A DNA stretch of 64,000 nt from Clusia tigrina (Eukaryota > Arthropoda > Insecta > Diptera > Clusiidae): positions 345,340,977 through 345,404,976 of the forward strand of contig OV050030.1 in assembly GCA_920105625.2 (NCBI GenBank), written 5' to 3'. The notes under the pieces are model-generated. The model searched no databases, was not told where the DNA came from, and was given only the letters and a program-made list of their open reading frames with translations. Positions 21,460 through 32,034 of the stretch are shown here, piece by piece. Each line of letters opens with the position of its first letter. The first letter of the stretch is position 1. Position numbers and translations under genes: made by a program.

Positions 21460-22500
21460 ATTCATAGACAAGGTCGCAGGGTTCACTGGTGCGGAATCAG
21501 CGGATCTGCCTTCCGAGTTGGATAGATTATGCATTGGTGCAAATTTGCAGCAAGAGGCGTAAAGCCGGACGATTAGCAGGAACTTTGCTCGTTGTTGAGG
21601 AATACTCTATTTGAAAGTGAGGACTCTGGAGGAAGTGACTCAGGAAATTAGGGTAGGGCAACAACTGGCGAATGAGGACATCCGAGGTTTCACTAGATGG
21701 CACAGAGCACTACAGGGGGTGGCAATGGAGATAGTGAGAGGAAAATATCGGGGAACTGGAGATGCAGCGCTATTGCATGAGATAGATAAGTCAGGAGTAA
21801 CAGCGTTTTTAGTAGGTCTACGATAGCCCGCGCTCAGAGTTTACATGCTAGGTATGGGGTCAGGCAATAGGGAATAGCTGACGGAGGGGGCTATTAGAGC
21901 ACACTTCTTGGTGGAACGTAGCCGGGTTAGCATTGGTGAAGCACAGATCATAGGGATCTGCCCCCACTGTTTTAACTGGGGGCAGAGAGTTCGACAGTAT
22001 AGTGTCGAATACACCCGGAAGAATGGATGGTCCGGGGGTCTGCGAAGATAAGGGGGGAATAGGAAGGATGTTTCAACAGAGGATGCCCCTGTGTTCATTT
22101 TGCTACAAGCAGTGCCTTACGAGGGACGAATCTTTTACAAGAAAGCACACACCATATTGTATGGAGTGTCAATCGTATGGGCACGAGGCGAGTTGAAGTT
22201 GCACTGGAGTAAGTAAAATTCCAGCACGGGGTGCGAAGAAAGTTCCAGCATAGCGCTCGAGAGAGCCTGGAAGTAATGCCGTTGCTGCTTGGGTGGCCGG
22301 AAAACCGAAAGGCAACCTTCGATCTTCAGCTCGGCAAGTACCGGGGGTAAACGCTAGTGGTAGACCTAATGAAAATAGTAACGGGCAGGGGTTGAGGTCC
22401 TACGCATGTCGTCGCGTCGGCCATCGAGCGGTAGAATGCAATGATGGACAGACGCAATGGCGCCGGGGAAACTTCCAGCGGACCAGTCGACTGTAGACTG
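21460..22500 (+). pseudogene. gag relic with two zinc-knuckle remnants
   Basis: A gag-like start (FTGAESADLPSELDRL, about 21479-21530) is followed by charged helical sequence including VTQEIRVGQQLANEDI. Two Cys-rich remnants are visible: CMECQSYGHEAS near 22165 and YACRRVGHRAVEC near 22405, both with the spacing of a CCHC knuckle. Gag packages element RNA. Stops at several places break it. Confidence 0.6.
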
Positions 22501-23479
22501 GGAAGTCGAGAAGAAGAAAGAAAATGTTGAGCCAGGAGCAGTGGGGGAAGTTTCTCGCATGCCCAGTACTGTGAGGAAGGTGACCAGGAAGGAGGATGGA
22601 CAAGAGGTCTCTCGGAGCACTGTTGTCGATTGTGTCGTTGTCTGGTTAGCAGTGGTGACTATGGTATTTGAGTTGTGGTTGGGTAAGGCCAGGGAGTGGA
22701 GCAGAGTGGCTGTAGATGCAGTCCAAGGATCTAGGGTAAAGTTCGCTAGGTTATCTTCTAGAGAGTATAAGAACATAAATAATAAGTGCAATTAGTGTTT
22801 AAAGAGTGTGGAAGAAGGTGCGCATCCGCCCTGTCGACAAAGGGACGTTGTTTCATTATGAGCAGGACGGATGATATATTCGTCGAGATACCCTGCAAGG
22901 AGGGAGCTGGCGGAAAAATTTGCGCTGCTAGTGTATTCGGGGCAGAACCAGCCTCGTAAAAAGCAGTGTTTTCCAGGAAGAACTGGAGGTCGATAGGACA
23001 GATGTGCGGACTCTTAACGGTGCTTTTGGTGGATGCATCGGAACGTTGGGGTCAGGGAGGATGAGACACAGTAAAATTAAGGGGCATGTAATTGCTTTGG
23101 AGAAGGAATAGCCTCTGCAATCGCACCATTTTAGATGCATTTGAAAAGAGGCTTTTGTTTTTGATATGAATGAACATAAGGTACTATATCATGGCAGAGA
23201 GGATAAATTAATAAAGTTAGAAGTAGTCGCACGGGGGTGGTACGTACAAGGTCGTTAAAGGTAGTCACGTTCCGTGTAAATAAGAAGTTACCAACTGTTG
23301 TTTTGCACAATTGCAGCAGTTGCCAGAAAGTGTTTACATTTGAGAATCGGTGACGCACGTTAATGGAGGCAGGGTATATGCTAGCGTGCTCAATGCTACG
23401 AGGAAGATTTCTGTATCCATACAGATTATAGGCCTAATTTTACAAATTACGATAATAATACATAGGGGATCGGATAATC

Positions 23480-24010
23480 AGGTTAGTCAAGTAGACGTAA
23501 GGAAAAGAATAGAGAAAGTGCTGGAGTTAGTAAAGTTAGATCAAAGCATAAATTCGGAGGAGAAGTCCTGCATAGAAAATATTTGTGCGTCATTTCATGA
23601 CATATTTTTACTGGAAGGAGACAAGTTAACCTACGCACCGGACGTAGAACACAGAATACTGATAATTGCGGATCTGCCACCTATTAATCAGAAACAGTTC
23701 AGGTTGCCACAGGCACATAACGATGATTTAAACAGACTGGTGCAGGGGATGTTGAAGGACAACATCATTTCACCGAGTAGCTCGCCCTGGAATTTACCCG
23801 CTATTTTGGTACCGAAGAAGGAGGCTATTCCAGTCAGAGGAAGTGGAGAATGGTCGTTGACTTCAGGAAGTTTAACGGTGTCACTATCAAGCAAGTGTTC
23901 CCAATTCCAAGGTTATAAGAGATCGTGGATCAGTTGGAACACAATAGCTATTTTGCTACATTTGATTTAGCGAGAGGCTACCATGAAGTTTTGGCGGTAG
24001 GGCCACCAAA
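23480..24010 (+). pseudogene. gypsy-type reverse transcriptase, N-terminal part
   Basis: The frame from 23350 to 23970 includes PINQKQFRLPQAHNDDL, then LVQGMLKDNIISPSSSPWNL and AILVPKK, the standard approach to the catalytic palm of Ty3/gypsy enzymes. In another frame a VVDFRKFNG-like stretch and FATFDLARGYHEV (first catalytic Asp) follow. The sequence then breaks before the YVDD box is reached. Confidence 0.75.
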
Positions 24011-24487
24011 ATCTTCACGGCGTATCTGCCAGGGCATCCGTTTAAAATTAACACTGACCACCAGCCATTGCGTGGCATAGCGAATTTGAAGGACCAAACA
24101 TCCTGGTTGGCCACGTTCAGGCATAAGTGGTCTGAATATGAATTTGAAATCATCTATAGAAACAGTAGACAATGCTAATGCGCTCAACAGGTTATCGCAG
24201 AAGGTGCCAATAGTACAAACTAGCGCCAAAGCAAGGTCAGAGAAGGAGAAGGCCGGGAGAAGTCAAGAGGGTAAAAGTGATGCGACACTAAATGTGGGTG
24301 TTACGGGTAGCGATGGCAATGAACAACCAGCCAGCAGTGTGGAATGGCTGGATGATGAAAAAGATATCCAGGCAGTGTTAAAGGGCTTCCATGAATTACC
24401 TCTAGGTGGTAACCAGGGATTCTGGAATTCACATGAGAGAATTATGCGAGTATACGGATGGAAGGGTATGCTCAGGGATATGTGGTG
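24011..24487 (+). pseudogene. RNase H end and integrase zinc finger, fused by deletion
   Basis: Immediately after the truncated reverse transcriptase comes an FKINTDHQPLRGIANLK motif of RNase H, then an NALNRLSQKV segment, showing that some 250 residues have been deleted. Further on HELPLGGNQGFWNSHERI supplies the His pair of the integrase HHCC finger. The frame ends at 24488 where different sequence begins. Confidence 0.72.
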
Positions 24488-24800
24488 ACATCACCACCTA
24501 GTGGTCGGGTAGGGCAACGCAAGCAGGCGCTAGTTCCACGCTCCATCTATTGACGCGCTGTCGCTGCCGCACAGTGTGTTCATGGCAAGCGAAACTAGCC
24601 TATGCTGGCTGCCGTATAACGGACTTTGTGTTTCCGGCCTTTTTGTTTTTTTTCTCTTCTTTCGCAGCGCAGGAACCGGATGGACGCTCCAGTACCGCAC
24701 ACGCATCTTTTCTGATTTAAGCCATCGTAATACATTTTATATTTATTAAATCAAATTTAATCATATTCTATTCTCTTTTTATATTATTATATTGATTGGC
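24488..24800. mobile_element. foreign 0.3-kb segment inside integrase, possible solo LTR
   Basis: The integrase reading is broken by a segment starting near TGTGGTGACATCACCACC and ending near GATTGGCAACGC, after which integrase homology resumes. It begins with TG, contains a GC-rich then AT-rich part, and ends next to a TTGGCAACG that could be a primer-binding-site-like sequence. I could not define a target duplication. Confidence 0.35.
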
Positions 24801-24869
24801 AACGCTATAACCGAGCAAACAACCAAAGATATACATCAGGAATTATTAGGTTAACAAGAGTACCAGGCT

Positions 24870-25260
24870 CACTTGATAAGCTTTATATGGACACTGTAGG
24901 AATCCTTCCAGAAACGGTTTAAGTTAATAAATATATCTTTATATTTCAGGATGATTTTTCTAAAAACATGGCGTGCGTGGCTATACACCATGGTGAAGCA
25001 TGTACGGTAGCCAATGTATTTTTTGATGAGATAATAAATAGCACCTTAGAATACACCAAAAGTCAACTGGTCAAATTTCGTGTCCCAGTTATTTTCTAAA
25101 ACATGTAAAATGCTTGGTGTCAAAAATTACATATTACGCCAAACCATCAGCAGGTTTGCTGGAACGGAGTCCTCGACCTCTGGCAGAATACTTGCGTAGT
25201 TTTGCCTGGGAAGACGGTTCCTATTGGGACCAGTGCACTGATTTGCTAGATTCATTTTGA
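24870..25260 (+). pseudogene. integrase core fragment
   Basis: RVPGSLDKLYMDTVGIL supplies the first catalytic Asp, and a FQDDFSKNMACVAIHHGEA segment follows, as in gypsy-group integrases. The second Asp and the Glu are not convincingly present before the sequence degrades into AT-rich DNA near 25260. Confidence 0.7.
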
Positions 25261-25404
25261 AATCGATTGTCATTCAACATTTTTATAATTTTTTATATTT
25301 TTTTTACTATTGTTTTTTTTATTATTATTTTATAAATGGTTAATTTTCAGCTTTTGTAAAAAATCTTATGAAAAACTTGTTATGAATTAAAAACAAATTA
25401 CGTA

Positions 25405-25930
25405 CATTGGGTGGTAGGGTATTTTGGGTATGGAAGTATTTTTGGCCACCGACTCCATACAAGTCCGACCACAGTGCAGTGGTTGACAACAGCTATGAAC
25501 GTGCACAACAATACTGTGCATATGTCAACTAAACGGACGCCATTGCGAACACTTTACGGTTCTGCCTTTAATATGCCTACCAATTTGAAGCGCAAGCGCA
25601 CGTCTGTTTACAATACGGAAGACTCATCTAAGATACTTAAATACCAGCTGCAACGGGAGCACGATCTCGTTAGGGAAAACCAAGAGCGGGCAAAAATATT
25701 GTCAAGGGGATCTTACAATAAGACTCTAAACCCAGTTGTTCCTCATGTGGGTGACAGGGTGCTCATGAAGGATTAGGCAAGAATAAGTTTTCCCCTGAGT
25801 GGATGGGGCCGTATTTGGAAGCGAAGGTGAGCTCTCCAGTTACAACTGTGGGAACAAATAAGGGCAAGAGGAAAAGCTTCACAAACATTTATTGAAGATA
25901 TTTCGAAGAATTCCGTTGCACACAATTTAT
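25405..25930 (+). pseudogene. integrase C-terminal fragment
   Basis: The frame 25411-25776 includes AMNVHNNTVHMSTKRTPL and LYGSAFNMPTNLK, the region after the integrase catalytic Glu, and ends with a GDRVLMKD motif typical of the DNA-binding tail. About 150 bp of AT-rich DNA separate it from the core fragment. Confidence 0.72.
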
Positions 25931-27004
25931 AATAATTCGAAAGTAAAGACTAGCTTTGCATTATTCTGAAGAAATTAAATATTATTTTGTGTGCAAATCA
26001 GCACAACTGCATTGGTTTGAGCATGCAATCGGTCACCAAGGTTGGGTATGTAGCGTAAGTAAAATAATTTAAATGAGTAAAAAAAAATAATGAGACTAGG
26101 TCGAAGAATCAAATTAATGGGAATAGCTTAGTGGGTTAGTGAGTAATATGGTAAGGTAAAATTTGTTTTAAGTAGATTAAAGGTACCCTGCTTTTAAAAA
26201 AGATGCAAGCAAAAAAAAAAAAAAAATAATAATAATAATAAGCAAAAACACAGAGACAAGGCCTGGGCGGTGTGGATTTATTTTTTGTAAGGCGTTCGGT
26301 CCAGCCAGAGTGTGCTTTTTGCAAAGCGCCACTGTCTCCATGGGTTTGGTTGAATTATAATGGGTATATGCGAATATATGTAATTATAGGGTCAGAAACT
26401 GGTGTAGTAAGATTATAGTCAATGAAATTCCTCTTTTAATTAGTAACGAGATTAGAAAATCTGAGAAAAATGTTTCCTTTATTCAACCGATGGCAAATCA
26501 GCAATTTGTGGTTTAATTGGTTAGCATGATTTGGTAGGTTTTTAAGAAATATGTTAATAAATAGATAATAGGTGTAGTAAATTAGATAGGCATAAGAGAG
26601 AAATAAAATGAGGGGTATGTGTATTTATGTATGTGAGGGCAGAATGCGAGCTTTTGTATATATAAAGCAGGTTAACTGAATGAGTTAATTATAATATAAA
26701 ATTCATGTTAAGAATTTGTATTCATTGGTTGTGAAATGGACCTTGCAACCTCTTAAGTGTAGATGTGTGGAGTAATCTTCATTTATGAGAGTACGGTTTG
26801 GGGCAAGTATTTGTTTATGTATTATGTATGTACATAGTTAAGTTGAAGCACTATAAAATGGGAATAATATTCTTAGACCACACAGTTTGTAAATTATAAA
26901 ATCTAACAGGGTACTGTTGTTGGCCTTACTGACTTAGATAGAGGAAGCAGAGCGCAATTGGAGGTCATACGAAATGACGACACACCAGGTTTTTTTTTGA
27001 AGAA
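25931..27004. other. non-coding, AT-rich interval with a microsatellite
   Basis: No gene was recognised. An A-run followed by ATA repeats lies at about 26211-26241. The interval may contain untranslated or LTR sequence of the flanking retroelement, but I found no duplicate of it in the window. Confidence 0.4.
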
Positions 27005-28640
27005 GTGGGGAAGGCGTGGTTCTATCCTGTGGAGTGGGCCGTTCTCACGAAGCTCTCACCATTAAATTTTGGAAATTTTCTCGGAGCAGCAAATGCGTTT
27101 CTGCAGAACGCAGAGCATTTTTGCAAGAGGGCCAGGCAGAATCCAGACTCAGTGATAGCAAATACTTCATGCTGCGCGACCCTAAGGGAAGCAAGGGCTA
27201 TAGTGGCTAACCTGAAAACCAATGAACAATTGATTTAGGCAATGTTCGGAAGTCGAAAGACTAAACGGGGGGTCAATTTTGTGGGTGAGATGTTCCACTA
27301 TGCTTTGGTGAAATGGATCACCGAGATGCGTCGGAAATATACTGTGTGACCAATTGAAGCTGATTGACGAGAGGGACAGCCGAACGCACGAAGTGCTTAA
27401 GGTGCGGATCATGGTCAACAATGAGAAGATAGCTAATTCTCTGCTGGAATTAGTACAAGAGGTTGCTGCTCGTCGACTCACAAGAGTCACTGAATTTTAC
27501 AAATAACGCCAGGATATCTGAATTGAAGTCACTGTACGCCTTTTGGAGATTCAGGTGAGGGTTAACGCATATTTAATAGAGATACAACGACATCAGACCA
27601 CCGAACTGGCCAGATTAGACGACCTACTCCGCGGGGGTCCTCACCCATTTGTCTGAGCTACGAAAGTAAGAGGAAATAATGGGGAAATTAACCATCGAAG
27701 GATGACCAACTTGGTTCTTGTCGCCATCTTATAACGTATACCAAGCGACAAAAGTAAGGGCATTCCCTATTGGGAACAGTCTAGAAGTAGCAATCAGAAT
27801 ACAACTTCCGGAACGGATGAGCTACACCATGTTAAAGGCGTACCCAGTGCCCATGTCGTGAGAGAAGATTGGAATATGGTGGTTAAAATTAAGTTTGACT
27901 ACGTAGTGGAGTCTAAGGACCGCTTGAAATATTTGGACCTATCCTCCAGCGACAAAGCAGCTTGCCTACTGCTTGACGGTTTAGGAAAGGGTGAAAAAGA
28001 AAGTGGTTTGCTATGCAGACAGCCTAGCCAAGTAATGACAAGCAGAAACTTGGATTATGAGGTGCAGTTGTTACAGAGGCGACCAGGACAACAAGGCGGA
28101 TGTTATCAGAGAGTAGTGCCTGCGGGAGTGGGATTACTGGTGAAGATGAAGAAGATGAACATATAGCTGTACAAGTTTTCGAAACCGGCACAATTCGAGG
28201 TGTCCTGCGACAATGGGACAGAACCGGTTTTTCACGCTCCAGAACAATTGCAACTTGATTATACCATTCGTGAATGCAGATCAGATGTAGTTCAGATTCG
28301 GCCAGATGAACCATACGGAATACGGATACCTGGCGGACTTAAGAAAGAGTTGGCAAAAGGTATTGAGAGGGATCCCAGCGGTAAATGGAAGCCCATGTGA
28401 AAGAGCAGCACACCAATCAGAGTTGAAGCAACAATTGTTGGAAGGTCATCAAGTTTTAATGAATTGAAAGACAGGTTGGAGGACAGCAGGATGGTGCAGC
28501 GTTACCACGAATAACAACGATCGCAATGGTTAATAGCGTCTTATGTGGGGGTAACCTTAATAATAATTGTAGTAGGTTTCCGAGGAAGGGGCGAGGCCCA
28601 GACCATGCCAGCGAGAAGAGAACGACCACCACCAGCGGAC
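27005..28640 (+). pseudogene. errantivirus-type envelope relic
   Basis: Near 27245 a basic SRKTKRG stretch resembles a furin-type cleavage site and is followed by a hydrophobic, Gly-rich segment like the fusion peptide of insect errantivirus envelope proteins. Charged helical sequence follows in changing frames to about 27640. Near 28530-28580 a hydrophobic VTLIIIVVGF stretch could be the membrane anchor. Many stops and frameshifts are present. Envelope proteins of this group derive from baculovirus F-type proteins (family knowledge). The identification rests on arrangement rather than strong sequence identity. Confidence 0.5.
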
Positions 28641-28989
28641 TAAAGCTGTGAAATTCCAAACTTCTAGCGAGGGCAGATATCCGGACCAATGGTCAGGGAC
28701 AGGACGGGTAAGCCCGTACTCAGCAGGAACCCACCACGAGAACTAGCCCACCACCGAAATCTACTCAGAAGACCGTATGTTCAACCAACAGGGGGACTTC
28801 AGGTGCCTACCATCGGGAACGAGTGTCACCAGGGCCAACAGCTGCCAGTAACACGTTCCTTGGGCAACCTCAAAAGAAGGGCATCGTATAGGACGTAAAT
28901 ATTTAAAACAGAAATAAGTATATAAAACTGATATTTATTTAATAAAATTGAATTGCGATTTGACCAGGGGTAAAACATGGCGTCTTAAT

Positions 28990-29660
28990 TTTGGCAGCTG
29001 CTGAGAAGACAGCGAATTGAACGAAGTGTACGGGTTTTCAGGTGCAGCAACTGAGCAGGAACTGTCAGCTACCGACAGCCTCAGACAAGGAAGCCTACTG
29101 GAGGACTCGCCGCAACTTTGCACTGGGCAAACCACTACACCATCTATTCGTTTGGCGCTTGATTGAATATTCTGCCAGCATTTAACCATACTATCAACGC
29201 TACCTTTGGTTTTGTTGTAATCTAATATGAATAGTGGCTTCTTCTTTTGACCAAAAGTAATATTGTTGCCGAAACCAAATAGGGTGGATTCCGCTGAACG
29301 TCCTTTTGGAATAAGAAATTGTGGTGGCACAAATTGTCGTATTTTATTCAGATCGATGAATTGCTGTCCTTCTTGAAACTTTTGCCCAAATTGTAGCTGG
29401 TGAACAAATTGTCGCACATAATGTTTCGTTCACTTCCACGGATTGACGCACAAATTCTTCACCACTCTTTAACCTACGTTTGTTCCTACACAAGACAAAT
29501 CTACACCGGAATGGGTGTTGATTTATCTTGTCACCACACTTGTATTCCAAATTTGGCGGTTTAGTATGTATTGTACGAAATCAGTATCACCCCGATAAGG
29601 ATACAGTTGTTCATCAAGAGTGACGTTGGTTTCTGTTACATTATTGACAAGTAGATTGCT
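28990..29660 (-). pseudogene. piggyBac-like transposase 3 relic
   Basis: On the minus strand the blocks appear in order: NVTLDEQLYPYRGDTDFVQY near 29610-29555, an NLFTSYNLGKSF stretch near 29410-29375 that corresponds to the catalytic DNFFT block, VPPQFLIPKGRS near 29315, then KKKPLFILDYNKTKGSVDSM near 29255-29195. About 30 residues that normally precede KKKP are deleted. Frames change at least twice. No TTAA termini were found. Confidence 0.75.
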
Positions 29661-29799
29661 GTTCTGAATCAAAAAAATTGTCTCTATTGCTGCTGCTTTG
29701 CTGGAGTGTGTTTCCGTTATCCAAAAGCATGGAGCGATATTGTCCAAAATCGTCGTACACTCATTGCAACACGATATATCCGATGTGAGGTTGTTTTCC

Positions 29800-30482
29800 A
29801 CAAATCTTTCATATGTACGTAATCGGAATGCCCTTGCTGACTGGTCGGTCTACCGAACAGAATGCCTAAAATCTTTTGAAAACTTGACATTCAATAATAT
29901 TCATCAATAAGCTGCTATAATTAATAGAGCTATTAGATCAGCCGCAAATATAGCCATTCGTCAAACTAATCCTATAATTGGTAGAACTTGTACCCATTGG
30001 TGGAGGGATAACTTCAAGAATCTGTAAAAAGAAAATACTTCTTTGGTGCGAATACAAACGTGTTACATCCATAGTAAATCCAATAACTTTTAAAAGGACC
30101 CAGGCTATATTTAAGAAATCAGTTAAAGCAGCAAAACGTAAATCCTTCGAGGATTTTTCTTCCAAAGTGTGTCCCCCACCAAAAGAATATGGGTCGATAT
30201 TAACTGTCTCTCCGGTATACCCCACCCAAAAATCAAATCCATACGTCATGGGGTCAGGTTAGACTGTCAACCTCAGCTAAGAATTTAGATACTTTGTAGA
30301 ATTTAAACTTGCTACACAAAACGGCAAAGGAAAAACACCGGGGCATGACAATACCCTATGATAAAACATCTGCCAAAATCTGCTAAAGTGAAGTTGTTAA
30401 ATCTCTATAATACTGTGATGGAAAAAGGAATGTACCCCGACACCTGCCGGGCTGCAACCATTCTATGTTTCCATAAACCCTC
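29800..30482 (+). pseudogene. I-clade LINE ORF2, segment 1
   Basis: A TNLSYVRNRNALADWSVY stretch is followed by HWWRDNFKNL and, in a neighbouring frame, FKKSVKAAKRKSFEDF, the basic region found before the palm in I/R1-type LINEs. Then LLNLYNTVMEKGMYPDTCR and ATILCFHKPSD reach reverse transcriptase block 1, where the Jockey copy 2 insertion interrupts it. Confidence 0.75.
30475..30482. repeat. probable target duplication, left (Jockey copy 2)
   Basis: AAACCCTC here and AAACCTTC at 34682-34689 encode the same KPS of the interrupted LINE and differ at one base, as a diverged duplication would. Confidence 0.5.
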
Positions 30483-30629
30483 AGACGCTTTCTGAACAGC
30501 ATCGGAGGATCGTATACTCGTATGTGAGTGAATCCAACATCTTTCATTCCCTCCCCAAAGTAAAGACCGACAGGGTCAGCATTCCTGTGCCAAAAAATTG
30601 TCCAAATTTACTTAATAAAATTGGCGGTT

Positions 30630-32010
30630 CTCCCGTACACATTAAGACACTGGCAGACTTAACAATGCCGCCAGTACACTTAGCTCAGTGGAAATCTCAA
30701 TGCGCCTCACCGTACACAACCGAGCAAGAAAACATGCACAGACTAAGAATGTATTAAAAAAAAGGAGAGCGTAACACATATACATCAGCGAAGGAAATTA
30801 AAATATCTGCGCAGCGCAATATTCCTTTTTCTGATGAGCTAAGTCAGCGTACTCCTCTTTCGGGTGAAAAAATTACAGCTAAGGCGACATTACAGACAGG
30901 CATAGATCGCTACATGCATGTAAAGCGAAAATCCTCAAACTAAATTGGGCGAGCAACCAGCAAAATCTATAAGCCAAATAATAATAATAAAAGCAATCTC
31001 TCTAACCAAAATCGTCTTGCTATTTTATCCACAATCGATGCTTCGGACTCGGGAGTCCAAAATCAAATAACTTCCAAATCATATAAGTCATCACCTCTTT
31101 ATCTACGTGATTGCAGATCTAAAGCATTAGCGCAAAGTTTGAGTCAGCTAATAGGCAGCAAAAAATTCCATATTATTCCTTTAATGAAGGGTAAAATAGC
31201 GGAAACAAAAGTTCAAATTTACGAAGAATGAAACTACTGTATTATAATATCGCACTTGGATAAAAATAAAAAGAGCTATTATAAATACCAACTAAAAGTA
31301 GTAAGGGACTTTTGGTAGCTATCCAAGGAATTGAATTTGATATAGATCCGGACGAAATACAAAAGGCTCTTGAAGATGCTGGTTTTAAAGTGAAGTCCAT
31401 TTACAACATAAAATATAAGAATAAACTACCACAACCACTGTTTCGAGTCGAGCTTGAACCTGACACGCCAAAATTGAAATCAATGATTTTAACCCTACTT
31501 ACTATATGCGATATTTCCTGCATCGACGTATTACTGTAGCAGAACCACACAAGAGAAAAGGTCAGGTGCAATCCTCAAATTGTGAAGAGTATGGCCATAC
31601 AAAAAAGTATTGCACGCTACGTTCAGTATGTGTCACCTGCGGGTATCTTCACCATTTGTCACACAATCTAATGCTGAAGCAAAAAAATGCAGTAACTGTG
31701 GTGGTAAATATACTGCCAACTGTCCAGTGTATATATACCTTAAAAAAGGCCCTTCCAATGGCAACAAATCCAACCCAATCCTACTTCTGAGTCGAGACCA
31801 CTAACCTGAGGCAGTCTGGGTCTTCAAATAGTTCGTCTGCTATGTCATACGCAAGCATAGTAAAGACTAACATTAACCCAAATACAACCAATAGTACGAA
31901 CTCCCAAAGTATAGAAGGTATGTTAATGAGTCTCACTCAACGTTTAACACATTTCATTACCACAATGCAAAATATGCTTCAAGAGGTCATAAAATGCAAA
32001 ACCAAGTGAT
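30630..32010 (+). pseudogene. Jockey copy 2 ORF1
   Basis: An N-terminal QWKSQCASPYTTE stretch (near 30685) parallels the start of ORF1 in copy 3. The central domain is in frame at 31312-31480 (IEFDIDPDEIQKALEDAGF). Next come zinc-knuckle remnants EEYGHTKKYC and VCVTCGYLHH, near 31590-31650, where one Cys of the first knuckle has become Ser. A Gln/Met-rich tail ends near 32010. Confidence 0.72.
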
Positions 32011-32034
32011 GCAAATGTTCTTTTCTAAACAATT

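Larger units (their letters stand above)
21460..28900 (+). mobile_element. degenerate gypsy/errantivirus-like gag-pol-env series
   Basis: Plus-strand fragments occur in the canonical order gag, protease-like, reverse transcriptase, RNase H, integrase, env-like. Large deletions affect it: reverse transcriptase jumps from its start directly to the end of RNase H, and the integrase is broken by a foreign 0.3-kb segment. No LTR pair was identified. The 1-kb gap between integrase and env (26000-26990) raises the alternative that the env part belongs to a second element. The host rank is Ty3/gypsy; assignment to the errantivirus group rests on the env-like part. Confidence 0.6.

Noticed and set aside
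22366..22791. 141-codon minus-strand frame opposite the gypsy gag region
   Set aside because: It is the complement of a Gly/Arg/Glu-rich gag segment, with no recognisable domain and no start context; a shadow.
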